From JAJPHW01 sp963799065 (lineage in GTDB: Bacteria; Acidobacteriota; Terriglobia; Terriglobales; Acidobacteriaceae), in contig CAWCVJ010000001.1 in NCBI GenBank assembly GCA_963799065.1, forward strand, positions 434,001-498,000: 64,000 nt of DNA, read 5' to 3'. Both the position numbers and the translations under genes were made by a program. The number at the start of each line of letters is the position of its first letter. Within the stretch, counting starts at the first letter, position 1. The notes below the pieces were generated by a model. It was given only the letters and a program-made list of their open reading frames with translations, was not told where the DNA came from and did no database searches. This document shows, in pieces, positions 39,999-48,923 of the stretch.

Positions 39999-42900
39999 TT
40001 GACCCTGACGCCTCGGCGGTTGATTCTGCTTGCGGTGTGTCTGGCGCTATCGTGCCCTGCGATGGCCCAGCGGGCGGTGCTGTCCGGCGCGGTCTCGGAT
40101 CAGCGAGGCAGCCCGCTCAACGACGCCCATATCACCCTGCTCAACCTCGATCAGGGACTCAAGCGTGACGCCTCCACAAATGCCAGCGGCTACTACACCA
40201 TCCCATTACTCCAGCCCGGAAATTATCTGGTCACGGTGCAAAAGTCTGGATTCATGATTGCAGAGTTCCGCGACATTCTGCTGCACGTGGGTGAAGCTCG
40301 CGGCCTGAACATTCAACTGCGAGTCGGCGCTACGCCCATTGAGATTCAGGTGTCGGGGAAAACGCAGTCGGTGGACACGGTCAGCCCCACTCTGGGAGCG
40401 GTCGTCACCGCCGATGTCGTGCGCAACGCGCCCTTGAATGGGCGCAACATCCGCGATCTGACGGCACTGCAAGCCGGCGTGACCCCGACGGATTCGGACT
40501 ACAGCAACAATGGCGTAGGCAGTTTTAGTGTTGCTGGGAATCGCGCCGACTCGGTCGCGTATCTGCTCGATGGCGGCTTCAACAACGACTTGCTGGCCAA
40601 TAATGCGGTGTTTACGCCGAATCCAGACACGGTCGCTGAGTTTCGGATTCTCATCAGCAACTATCCGGCGGAGTATGGCCGAAATGCGGGGGGCGTGGTT
40701 TCGGTTGCGACACGATCCGGATCGAACGAATTTCACGGTGGACTCTTCGAATTTCTTCGCAACGATGTGCTGGACGCAAACTCCTACTTCAACAAGCAGA
40801 ACGGGCTTCCGCGCAGCGACCTGAAGCGCAATCAATTCGGCGGCACGTTAGGCGGTCCGCTTACGATTCCGAAACTCGTCCATGGAAGAGATCGTTTCTT
40901 TTTCTTCGTTGGGTATCAGGGTGAAACTCAAGTGCAGGATTTGGGTGAGCCCAATATCCCGACTTACACTCCGGCTGAAATTCAAGGCAACTTCTCGCAG
41001 GCGAGTAACGGGCGGCCCGACGCGAACGTAGCGGCATTTTTACAGGCTAACCCGTATTTCGTGCCCAGCGGCGGAAGTTATACGAACGCGATCATCGATC
41101 CCGCAAAGATAAATAGTGTGGCGCAGAATTACATTAAGGCCGGACTGGTTCCTACTTCGCCCGGCGGGCAGATCTCTTCGCAGCAGCCGCTCGATACGAA
41201 TGTGGACGAACTCACGACCAAACTCGATTTTGATGTGAACCCAAAGAACAAGCTCGCTCTGACAGTGGGATGGGATCGGGCTCACCAGATTACTCCTTAC
41301 GATTTCGCCACTGTGCCCGGTTTTCCCGACGTCTCCGACTTTCACGACTACATCTTCAACCTGGCGCATACCTATCTTTTTTCGACCAACCTGCTTAACG
41401 AAGCGAAGATCACAGTCGAGCGCTCGACGACGAATGCCTCGCGCCCCAACCGGCAACTGCCTACGCCTCAGCAATTGGGTATCGGCATTACACCGGACCT
41501 GCCCACTGGTCCGACCGACATCGCCTTCGACAACAATCTCTCTCTTGGCTTTAGTGACGAAGGTCCGCAACGATTTAACGACACCACCTATACGTTCTCA
41601 GACGCCTTGACCTGGAGCCGGGGCAAGCATAGCTGGAAAATGGGCGGCGGCATTTCAATCTATCAAAGCAACAATTTCTTCGCGCTGCAAGACGATGGAC
41701 GATTTGTGTTCTTAAGCACGAACCAAGCTGGATCAGGTAATCCGTTAGCCGATTTTCTCCTGGGATTGCCCGCATTTTACGAGCAGAACGCCGCCGCGCC
41801 CTCCGACCTTCGGAGCAAGTTCTCCTTTGGATTCTTGCAAGACGATTGGCATGCGCTGAAGACTCTCACGCTGAGCCTCGGGGTGCGTTACGAATATTCC
41901 ACTCCCAAGCTGGACACTCAAGGCCGCACTTTTTCCATTATTCCGGGGCTGCAATCGACCGTCTTTCCTAACGCTCCGCCGGGCATGGTTTTCCCCGGAG
42001 ACCGCGGTGCGCCGCGCGGCGTGAACTTTCCCGACAAGAACGATTGGGCTCCGCGCGTCGGTTTTGCCTGGGACATCAACGGCAATGGCAAGATGAGTCT
42101 GCGCGGGGCGTTCGGAATCTTTTACGACATTCTGAAAGGCGAAGACAATTTGCAGTTTGTGGGTCGAGCCCCGTTCTTCGCCAGCTCAGTCATCGAATTT
42201 CCGCCGCCGAGCAATCCGGGGGCTACAAACTTTCTGGCCGATCCCTATGGCTCGACCGGAACGATCAATCCTTTTCCATCAACCACTCCGGCGTCAAATC
42301 TTGATTTCGCCACCTCCGGATATCTTCCCATTGGCGGCGGCTTCGCATTTGCAGTCGATCCTCACCTGCGCACCCCGTACACGTATCAGTACCATCTGAC
42401 CTTCCAGCGGCAGCTTTGGCAGAACACAATTTTTCAATCGAGTTATGTTGGCTCCAGTTCGCATGGACTGACTGGGCTCATCGACATCGATCCTTTTGTG
42501 CTGGGCACGGCAAATCGTGTGCTCGACCGAACTCCCGCAGGCAGTGTTTGTGGGGCGGTGAACTCGACTTCGGCGTATCCGTGCTACGGAATCGTCAACG
42601 AATTTAAGAATGTTTCCAACGCCAACTACAACAGCCTGCTGACATCTCTGGAGAAGCAGTTTTCGAGCGCAAGATTTTTCGGACAGTCTTACTTGACGTT
42701 TTCTTACACCTATTCTCACAACATCGATAACGCTTCGGGCTTTAACAATCGGAATTCGAGTGTTCCATCCTACGATCCCGGACTGTTCCGCGCCTCCGCC
42801 GACATGGATGTGCGCCACAGCATCGCGTTCAGCGGCGGATGGGAGTTGCCTTTTAACCAAGTCTTTGACAAGGCGCCGGAGCGGGCCACACGAGGGTGGA

Positions 42901-43460
42901 ACGTCTTTCCGATCTTGACCTGGCGCACTGGTTATCCGTTGGATGTTTTTGCCAATGTGCAGGCGGCATTTGGATATTCGGAACCCGGACCTTCCGGAGC
43001 GGGGGATGCCAGTCTCGTCCATGCCAATCTGACGGGTCCGATCCGGTTGCTGAATCCTTCAAAAGTACAATCGGTGGGGGGAGTGACCGGCAACTACTGG
43101 TTCAATCCCAGCAGCTTCTCGAATGCGCAATGCCCCGACGGGAGCACGTCCTGCATTCCTGGCAGCACGATGTTCCCTTCGGACAATCAGGTCGAAAGCA
43201 ATCCCGCGCTGCGTACCTATGGGACTTTGCCGCGCAATTATTTTCGCGGGACGGGCGAGACCAATCTGAACCTCGCGTTTTCCAAGGTCACGCCGATCAA
43301 CGAGCGTTTGAAATTGGAGGTGCGAGCCGACTTCTTCAACATCCTGAATCACACCGAGTTCAAGAATCCCGACGTGACCATTACGGACCCGACATTCGGT
43401 CGCATCCTTAGCACTTACGATCCGAGAATCATTCAGCTTGCGATGCGCTTGAGCTTCTAG
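39999..43460 (+). CDS. Oar-like TonB-dependent receptor
   Basis: An 1153-aa outer-membrane protein with signal peptide (RLILLAVCLALSCPAMAQ), a carboxypeptidase-regulatory-like domain (SGAVSDQRGSPLNDAHITLL to ~105) and a plug domain (VRNAPLNGRNIRDLTALQAG, AYLLDGGFNNDLL, EYGRNAGGVVSVATRSGSNE). A large barrel ends in FNILNHTEFKNPDVTITDP and a C-terminal aromatic residue (RLSF). This architecture is greatly expanded in Acidobacteriota and is usually linked to polysaccharide or protein uptake. The start is TTG 39999. It follows the sigma/anti-sigma pair by 146 bp. Confidence 0.92.
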   Translation: MTLTPRRLILLAVCLALSCPAMAQRAVLSGAVSDQRGSPLNDAHITLLNLDQGLKRDASTNASGYYTIPLLQPGNYLVTVQKSGFMIAEFRDILLHVGEARGLNIQLRVGATPIEIQVSGKTQSVDTVSPTLGAVVTADVVRNAPLNGRNIRDLTALQAGVTPTDSDYSNNGVGSFSVAGNRADSVAYLLDGGFNNDLLANNAVFTPNPDTVAEFRILISNYPAEYGRNAGGVVSVATRSGSNEFHGGLFEFLRNDVLDANSYFNKQNGLPRSDLKRNQFGGTLGGPLTIPKLVHGRDRFFFFVGYQGETQVQDLGEPNIPTYTPAEIQGNFSQASNGRPDANVAAFLQANPYFVPSGGSYTNAIIDPAKINSVAQNYIKAGLVPTSPGGQISSQQPLDTNVDELTTKLDFDVNPKNKLALTVGWDRAHQITPYDFATVPGFPDVSDFHDYIFNLAHTYLFSTNLLNEAKITVERSTTNASRPNRQLPTPQQLGIGITPDLPTGPTDIAFDNNLSLGFSDEGPQRFNDTTYTFSDALTWSRGKHSWKMGGGISIYQSNNFFALQDDGRFVFLSTNQAGSGNPLADFLLGLPAFYEQNAAAPSDLRSKFSFGFLQDDWHALKTLTLSLGVRYEYSTPKLDTQGRTFSIIPGLQSTVFPNAPPGMVFPGDRGAPRGVNFPDKNDWAPRVGFAWDINGNGKMSLRGAFGIFYDILKGEDNLQFVGRAPFFASSVIEFPPPSNPGATNFLADPYGSTGTINPFPSTTPASNLDFATSGYLPIGGGFAFAVDPHLRTPYTYQYHLTFQRQLWQNTIFQSSYVGSSSHGLTGLIDIDPFVLGTANRVLDRTPAGSVCGAVNSTSAYPCYGIVNEFKNVSNANYNSLLTSLEKQFSSARFFGQSYLTFSYTYSHNIDNASGFNNRNSSVPSYDPGLFRASADMDVRHSIAFSGGWELPFNQVFDKAPERATRGWNVFPILTWRTGYPLDVFANVQAAFGYSEPGPSGAGDASLVHANLTGPIRLLNPSKVQSVGGVTGNYWFNPSSFSNAQCPDGSTSCIPGSTMFPSDNQVESNPALRTYGTLPRNYFRGTGETNLNLAFSKVTPINERLKLEVRADFFNILNHTEFKNPDVTITDPTFGRILSTYDPRIIQLAMRLSF

Positions 43461-43469
43461 GCAAGGCGG

Positions 43470-45083
43470 CTATCTCTTGCGCTTGGCTGGTTTCTTAACT
43501 GGGGCTTTCTTCGCCGGCTTGACAGCCTTCTTCTCTGCAGCGTTCTTAGCGGGAGCCTTCTTGGCGGCGGCCTTAACCGGCGCGGGAGCAGGCTTCGTCT
43601 TCGCCGTGGTTTTGACTTCTTTTGCAGCGGGCACCGGCTCAGCCTTTTTCTTCGCCGCCGGGACGGGCTCGGCAGCAATCGTCGCAGCAGCCGCTTCCGC
43701 TTTGCCTTTCTTCTTTCCCGGCTTGCCGGTTGCCGCAACAGCGGGTGGCGGCATAGCCGCAGCCTTCGCTCCCCGACCTCTTCGGGGTGGTGGCGGTGGC
43801 GGCGGTGGCGGAGGAGCCAGCGGTTTCAGATACTTCATGATCTCGCTCTGGGAACGCAGCTTGCCGTCCAAGAGCAGCATGAACACATCGTGAGCGATCT
43901 TCTTGTACTCCGGCATCTGCGGCGTGATGAGCAGTTCCGTCATCTCAGGCAGGGGAATCCGCTGTTGCACCTGGCGCCACTTGTTGAAGAAATTCGAGAT
44001 GCGCTGCGTGACTGCTTGCTGCCTCGACGTCACCTCAAGGAAAAGAATTAGATCCTGTCGAGCTTCTGAGAGCAGCTTCCAAGTCTTCGAGGGCGTGGCT
44101 GCTTCTTTTCCGGTCAACCGTTTTGCGAACTGTTTGGCATCGTCTTCGAGGTTCTTCCAGGCATTGACCAAGTCTTTCCGCGGGATCGCCTTCTGGATAT
44201 CCTTAATATCTTTGTCGCCGAGCTTTGCCGTCAGGAAGTAAATGACGGCCGCCGACGGATCGGGGTTGTAGCCCAGGTCGGTCATCTGCTGACGCGTCTT
44301 CGCCATGTCGGCGAGACCGGCGGTATCCATTTTCGCTGTGGTCCAATGCTCGTGCAGAACCTTCAGCCAGCCTTCGTTTTCTAAAGCTCGCACGACCCTC
44401 AGCGGGTCGTCTTCGTAAGCCAGCTGCGAAATTTCGTATCCAATCGCTTTGTGCGCGATGTGATCGATGTATTTATTTTCTTTCGCCGACTCAAATCTGG
44501 ATTGCGTTTTCTCCTCGATCGTCCACTGAAAGCGGGCCGCAAAACGCAACAGGCGGATCAATCGCGAGGGATCTTCAACGAAAGAATAGTTATGCAGAAT
44601 GCGCAGCGACTTGGTTTCAATGTCAGCGGCGCCGTTGAAGGGATCCATCATCAGCCCGCGCGATCCCGGATTGAGCGACAGCGCCATCGCATTGACCGTA
44701 AAGTCGCGGCGGCGCAAGTCTTCCAGCATTGTGGCAGGGGTCACGACTGGCGGTTTGCCGACTTTCTCGTAGCGCTCGAATCGGGCCATGCCCAACTCGG
44801 CTCGAACCCGGTTTGGCAAGGTCAAGTGAAGAGTCTTGGTGTCTTCGTCGAGGCCGACGATTTCCACTCCCGATTTCTCCAGGTCTTTCTGCAGCTTGAG
44901 CGGATTGCCTTGCACGGTGAAATCGAGGTCGCGGATGGGGAAATTGCTGAGGATGTCGCGGACTGCGCCACCGCTGAGGTAGACGTTCATGCCAGCGGCC
45001 CGTGCGATGTCCTGCACCAGGGTTACGCCGCGCTGTTGGTCCGGCGTCAGCCGGAGTTCCATGGTGTAAATGTAATCAGCCAT
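43470..45083 (-). CDS. CCA-adding/poly(A) polymerase-type tRNA nucleotidyltransferase with basic tail
   Basis: A 537-aa class II nucleotidyltransferase. The catalytic head has LSGGAVRDILSNFPIRDLDF with the DxD pair, RRRDFTVNAMALSLNPGSRG and the RNA-binding FVEDPSRLIRLLRFAARF. It adds or repairs tRNA CCA ends or tails RNA. From about residue 430 the protein changes into a run of ten prolines, RRGRG, and then ~100 residues of Lys/Ala/Pro repeats (KKAPAKNAAEKKAVKPAKKA) like a histone H1 tail. That part is not in normal family members. Start ATG 45083, or ATG 45062. Confidence 0.88.
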   Translation of the reverse strand: MADYIYTMELRLTPDQQRGVTLVQDIARAAGMNVYLSGGAVRDILSNFPIRDLDFTVQGNPLKLQKDLEKSGVEIVGLDEDTKTLHLTLPNRVRAELGMARFERYEKVGKPPVVTPATMLEDLRRRDFTVNAMALSLNPGSRGLMMDPFNGAADIETKSLRILHNYSFVEDPSRLIRLLRFAARFQWTIEEKTQSRFESAKENKYIDHIAHKAIGYEISQLAYEDDPLRVVRALENEGWLKVLHEHWTTAKMDTAGLADMAKTRQQMTDLGYNPDPSAAVIYFLTAKLGDKDIKDIQKAIPRKDLVNAWKNLEDDAKQFAKRLTGKEAATPSKTWKLLSEARQDLILFLEVTSRQQAVTQRISNFFNKWRQVQQRIPLPEMTELLITPQMPEYKKIAHDVFMLLLDGKLRSQSEIMKYLKPLAPPPPPPPPPPRRGRGAKAAAMPPPAVAATGKPGKKKGKAEAAAATIAAEPVPAAKKKAEPVPAAKEVKTTAKTKPAPAPVKAAAKKAPAKNAAEKKAVKPAKKAPVKKPAKRKR

Positions 45084-45331
45084 TCTTGTCTGCTGATGCC
45101 TTTAATCGCCGGATTGCTGGCTCACGCTGCAAAAGTTTTCCACAGGCGGCATCCATAATGCCAACCGGGCTGGTCTTTCGCAGCCTAAGTGCTTTAATTT
45201 GCGGGGGTTAAGTAATATCGACACAAGACCGCAAACTACAAAATTTATCACAATGTTAATGTTTTGGCTACTACCAAGCCAGATTCTTCTGCTTTTTTGA
45301 TAAAAGATGCGAGAATCGGGTGGAATCGCGA

Positions 45332-45811
45332 ATGCCCTCCACCCACAAGAAAGTCGTCGTCCGCAAACTCGACCGCGATACTGTCAACGGCTTCGTCTCG
45401 CCCTCGAACTTCATTCAGGAAGGAAAACTGGAGCTGCTCAACACGGCGGGCAACGTCGTCGCCATGGAGTTGCGCGAGATCAAAGGCGTTTACTTCGTCC
45501 GCGAATTTGGTGACACGGAAACTCTGACTCGTAAGACGTTCACCACGCGCCCGCGCATGGAGGGTCTCTGGGTCAGGCTGCGCTTTAAGGACAGCGAAGT
45601 GCTCGAAGGCATGATGCCCAACGATCTGACGTTTATTCTGCCGGAGGGTTTTCTGGTCAATCCCCCCGACCTGCGTGGCAACACCCAGCGAATCTTCGTC
45701 CCCCGCACCGCACTTGAGTCGCTGAAAATTCTAGCCGTAATCGGAGCCTCAAAGCGCAGCCCGCGCGAGGTCGCGGCGGATCAGCGGCAGGTTTCTATGT
45801 TCGAGCAGTAG
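45332..45811 (+). CDS. Conserved protein of unknown function
   Basis: A 159-aa cytoplasmic protein from ATG 45332 (GGTGGAA 7 bases upstream). It opens MPSTHKKVVVRKLDRDTVNG, continues FVSPSNFIQEGKLELLNTAG and ELREIKGVYFVREFGD, and closes RTALESLKILAVIGASKR. The beta-rich pattern recalls PilZ- or Sm-like small barrels, but I cannot assign a domain. It is preceded by ~170 bp of AT-rich sequence that likely holds its promoter. Confidence 0.6.
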   Translation: MPSTHKKVVVRKLDRDTVNGFVSPSNFIQEGKLELLNTAGNVVAMELREIKGVYFVREFGDTETLTRKTFTTRPRMEGLWVRLRFKDSEVLEGMMPNDLTFILPEGFLVNPPDLRGNTQRIFVPRTALESLKILAVIGASKRSPREVAADQRQVSMFEQ

Positions 45812-45851
45812 GGTGCAGACAACTAATGACCAGGGGACTCGATCGCCTTGT

Positions 45852-46508
45852 CTAATGCGCTTCAAACACCAGAAAGTAATCCATGCCATCGGCTTTCACG
45901 AAGTCGTAGCGCTCCACCAGCTTGTAGCCCGCCTGCTGCGCCTCTTGGACTACAACTTTTTCGGCGACTCCGTGGTCTTCACCGTTTCCGTTGCGGTCGA
46001 TAATTCCGACTCTCGCGTTGGGCGCGAGCGAGTCGCGAAGATGTTCTAGGAGCGCGACGGGCTGCGCAACTTCATGATAGGTCTTGAGCATGAGTACCGT
46101 ATTGACCTTCCCTGCTGGCAACAGAGCATCGTCACTTTTTCCGAGGATCGTTTGAATATTGCTCACTCCTGCTTTAGCGGCTCGCTTCTGAATGTACGTG
46201 ATGGCCTCGGGATTAATATCGACGGCGTACACTGCGCCGTGCTCTCCAACGCGCCGGGATGCGCGCACCGTGAACCAGCCCGATCCCGCGCCGATATCGG
46301 CCACGCTGCTGCCCGGAGCGATCTTCAAAATGTCCATGACGCGGTTGATCTGAAGTCGATCTTCACGGCCCGGAGAATCGAAAATCGTTAGGTCGCCGGT
46401 GTAAGGCGTGCTGGTCTTACGCTGGCTTTCCGGAGACTGCGCGCTCGCAGGGCTGGCCGCTAAAACCAATAAAACAGTGAGGATGGCCAGAGATGGAAGT
46501 CTTTTCAT
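45852..46508 (-). CDS. Exported class I SAM-dependent methyltransferase
   Basis: A 218-aa methyltransferase with motif I in SSVADIGAGSGWFTVRASRR, acidic post-I region VYAVDINPEAITYIQKRA, and motif IV-like VNTVLMLKTYHEV. It carries a signal peptide (MKRLPSLAILTVLLVLAASPASA), which is odd for an enzyme needing cytoplasmic SAM. Similar exported homologues occur widely in Acidobacteriota and proteobacteria with unknown role. It is divergent from egtB. Confidence 0.85.
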   Translation of the reverse strand: MKRLPSLAILTVLLVLAASPASAQSPESQRKTSTPYTGDLTIFDSPGREDRLQINRVMDILKIAPGSSVADIGAGSGWFTVRASRRVGEHGAVYAVDINPEAITYIQKRAAKAGVSNIQTILGKSDDALLPAGKVNTVLMLKTYHEVAQPVALLEHLRDSLAPNARVGIIDRNGNGEDHGVAEKVVVQEAQQAGYKLVERYDFVKADGMDYFLVFEAH

Positions 46509-46538
46509 GCGTTGTTAGATGACGGGAAAGATCGAGTC

Positions 46539-47966
46539 ATGGCAAACGGCCAAACTTTCCTAATCCAGCCTACAGGAACAGAAATCGCCAAATCTCCAGA
46601 TAATCGGAAATTTCCACAACGAACTTGGGTCGAGGTACATCCATATATGACCGTTCGTGGGCTCGTGGGTCAAACTTGCGGGGTGAAGGAGGCGGATGTG
46701 GCCGTTGAACTTCAAGCTGTCGAGCTTCAGGTAGGACGATCGAAACAGATTACCCCGGAGCGCTTTCGGGAGGTTCGCGCCACCAGCATGAGGATCACCG
46801 CGTCGCTTTCAGCGGAGGATCACATGCTTCAGTCCATGCCGGATGCCAGCCCCGCGAAGTGGCATTTGGCGCATACGACCTGGTTCTTTGAGACTTTTAT
46901 TCTGGCGCGGCAGGTCGCCAATTACCACCCTTTTGATGAACGCTTCAGGACGCTCTTCAATTCTTACTATAAGCAGCTCGGCGATCATCCTTTTCGAGGC
47001 GCGCGAGGATTGCTGTCGCGGCCCAGCCTGGGCGAGGTTCACGCTTACCGCGAGCACGTCGATCGGGCGATTCTGAGGCAGTTCGACCAGTTCGACGAAG
47101 CGACCCTGGAGTTGATCGAGTTGGGATTGAATCATGAACAGCAGCATCAGGAACTGGTTCTCACCGATGTGAAGCATGGGTTGTGGTCGAGTCCGCTGCG
47201 TCCCCCGAAAGCCTCGCAGAGTCCCTCGCCGGAGGTGGCAACTCCGCTGAGTTGGATTTCGTTCGATGGCGGCATCTACCCCATCGGCTATTCGGGCGAC
47301 GAGTTCGCATTCGATAACGAGTCGCCTCGCCACGACGCTTTGCTGCAGGATTTTCAGCTTGCATCGCGCGCGGTGACCAACGGTGAGTATCTCGAATTCA
47401 TAAGCGATGACGGATACCGGCGGCCGGAACTGTGGCTATCTGAGGGTTGGGACACAATCCTTGCGCAGGGTTGGAAGGTCCCGCTCTATTGGGAGCACGG
47501 CGAATCGGGCCAATGGTTGCAGTTCTTCGACGGTGCTATGCACGAAGTCGATCCTGCTCAACCGGTCTGTCATGTGAGCTTCTTCGAGGCCGACGCCTTC
47601 GCTCGTTGGTCAGGCAAACGCCTACCGACAGAGCAAGAGTGGGAGGTCGCGGCCACGAGCAGCCCGACCCGGCGAGGGACGATGTTGGAGGATTGGAAGT
47701 TCGCTCCGCAGGCCGCGCGGGCGGGCGGTTTACAGCAACTGTTCGGCGATGTTTGGGAGTGGACCGCCAGCCCATACATCGGCTATCCCGGCTTCAAACC
47801 CGCGCCCGGCCTGGTGGGCGAGTACAACGGCAAGTTCATGTGCAATCAAATGGTGTTACGCGGAGGTTCGTGCGTCACGCCTGCGAGCCACATCCGCGCG
47901 ACTTATCGTAATTTCTTTCCGGCCGGCGCGCGCTGGCAATTTTCCGGAATAAGGCTAGCCCAATGA
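46539..47966 (+). CDS. egtB: Ergothioneine synthase EgtB (iron-dependent sulfoxide synthase)
   Basis: EgtB couples hercynine with cysteine or gamma-Glu-Cys via O2 and a non-heme iron. The DinB-like N-terminal domain has SMPDASPAKWHLAHTTWFFE and NHEQQHQELVLTDVKHG, supplying the three-His iron site. The C-terminal FGE-sulfatase domain has ISFDGGIYPIGYSGDEFAFD, RLPTEQEWEVAA, FGDVWEWTASPYIGYPGF and MVLRGGSCVTPASHIRATYR. About 70 residues precede the conserved region, longer than usual, so a later start such as ATG 46647 is possible. It overlaps egtD by 4 bp. Confidence 0.92.
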   Translation: MANGQTFLIQPTGTEIAKSPDNRKFPQRTWVEVHPYMTVRGLVGQTCGVKEADVAVELQAVELQVGRSKQITPERFREVRATSMRITASLSAEDHMLQSMPDASPAKWHLAHTTWFFETFILARQVANYHPFDERFRTLFNSYYKQLGDHPFRGARGLLSRPSLGEVHAYREHVDRAILRQFDQFDEATLELIELGLNHEQQHQELVLTDVKHGLWSSPLRPPKASQSPSPEVATPLSWISFDGGIYPIGYSGDEFAFDNESPRHDALLQDFQLASRAVTNGEYLEFISDDGYRRPELWLSEGWDTILAQGWKVPLYWEHGESGQWLQFFDGAMHEVDPAQPVCHVSFFEADAFARWSGKRLPTEQEWEVAATSSPTRRGTMLEDWKFAPQAARAGGLQQLFGDVWEWTASPYIGYPGFKPAPGLVGEYNGKFMCNQMVLRGGSCVTPASHIRATYRNFFPAGARWQFSGIRLAQ

Positions 47967-48923
47967 TGATCGCTCGAGAACTCGTCGCCCTCCCTCTGAT
48001 TGCGCAAGATGTCGAAGAGGGTCTTCAGCGGGAGCCCAAATCGCTTCCTGCCAAGTTGTTTTACGATGCCGCCGGTTCAGCATTGTTCGAAGAGATCACG
48101 GATTTGCCTGAGTATTATCTGACCCGCTCGGAGCTCGAGATCTTGGAGAAGACCTCGACAGAAATCGTCACGGCCGCAGGGGCAGGGCTTACGGTGGTGG
48201 AATTGGGCGCCGGTACGGCGCGAAAAACGACGACGCTGCTACAAGCACTCGAACATCGCCAACTTAGTGTTTCCTATGTGCCGGTAGATATTTCGCGCTC
48301 AGCGCTTGAAGAGGCCAAGATCAAAGTGAAGCAGAGCTGTCCTCGCAGTCGGGTGCATCCCGTTGTGGCCGACTTTGCGGACGGCTTCGGTTTCCTGCGC
48401 TCGATTCCGGGACGGAAGTTGGTGCTGTACCTCGGCTCCAGCATCGGAAACTTTGACCCGCCCGCGGCGGTTAATTTTCTGAGCGAGGTCGCGGGAGAAA
48501 TGAATCCAGGAGATTCGCTGCTTCTCGGTACGGATCTCGCCAAAGATCCCGGAGATATTGGTTCCCGCCTACGACGACGCGCAGGGCGTAACCGCAAGGT
48601 TTAACAAGAACGTGCTGCGGCGAATCAACCGCGAGCTGGGGGCGGGTTTTGACCTCGGATCATTTCGTCACCTTGCGGTCTGGAATCCAACCTGTTCGCG
48701 GATGGAAATGCATCTCGAAAGTATTCGGGCACAGATCGTTCCATTGGGAGTGCTTGGATCCAGCGCACAGTTCCGAGAGGGCGAAAGAATCCACACCGAG
48801 AACAGCTACAAGTACACGCCGATGATGGTAGAGACGATGCTGGCGCAGAGCGGATTCAGTGCGGCGAGCACGTGGGTCGACGCGCGCGAATGGTTCGCTC
48901 TCACACTGGCGAGGGTGGAGTAG
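47963..48923 (+). pseudogene. egtD: EgtD histidine N-alpha-methyltransferase, interrupted by a frameshift
   Basis: EgtD trimethylates histidine to hercynine, the first step of ergothioneine synthesis. The 5' part (47963-48604) encodes PAKLFYDAAGSALFEEITDL, VVELGAGTARKTTTLLQAL and LVLYLGSSIGNFDP and then runs into a stop. The 3' part (from 48558 in the +1 frame) encodes VPAYDDAQGVTARFNKNVLR to EWFALTLARVE. One extra base in CCCGGAG around 48548-48554 explains the shift; without it the product would be ~320 aa, the normal EgtD length. Everything else is intact, so a sequencing error or very recent mutation is likely. It overlaps egtB by ATGA. Confidence 0.88.

Noticed and set aside
43790..43815. 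GGTGGC/GGCGGT microrepeat as a possible CRISPR or phase-variable tract
   Set aside because: It simply encodes the polyproline run on the minus strand; no spacers and no promoter role.
43477..43893. 138-codon hydrophobic Ala/Phe/Gly-rich frame opposite the tRNA nucleotidyltransferase tail
   Set aside because: It is the antisense of Lys/Ala/Pro codons; composition is a by-product and there is no ribosome site.
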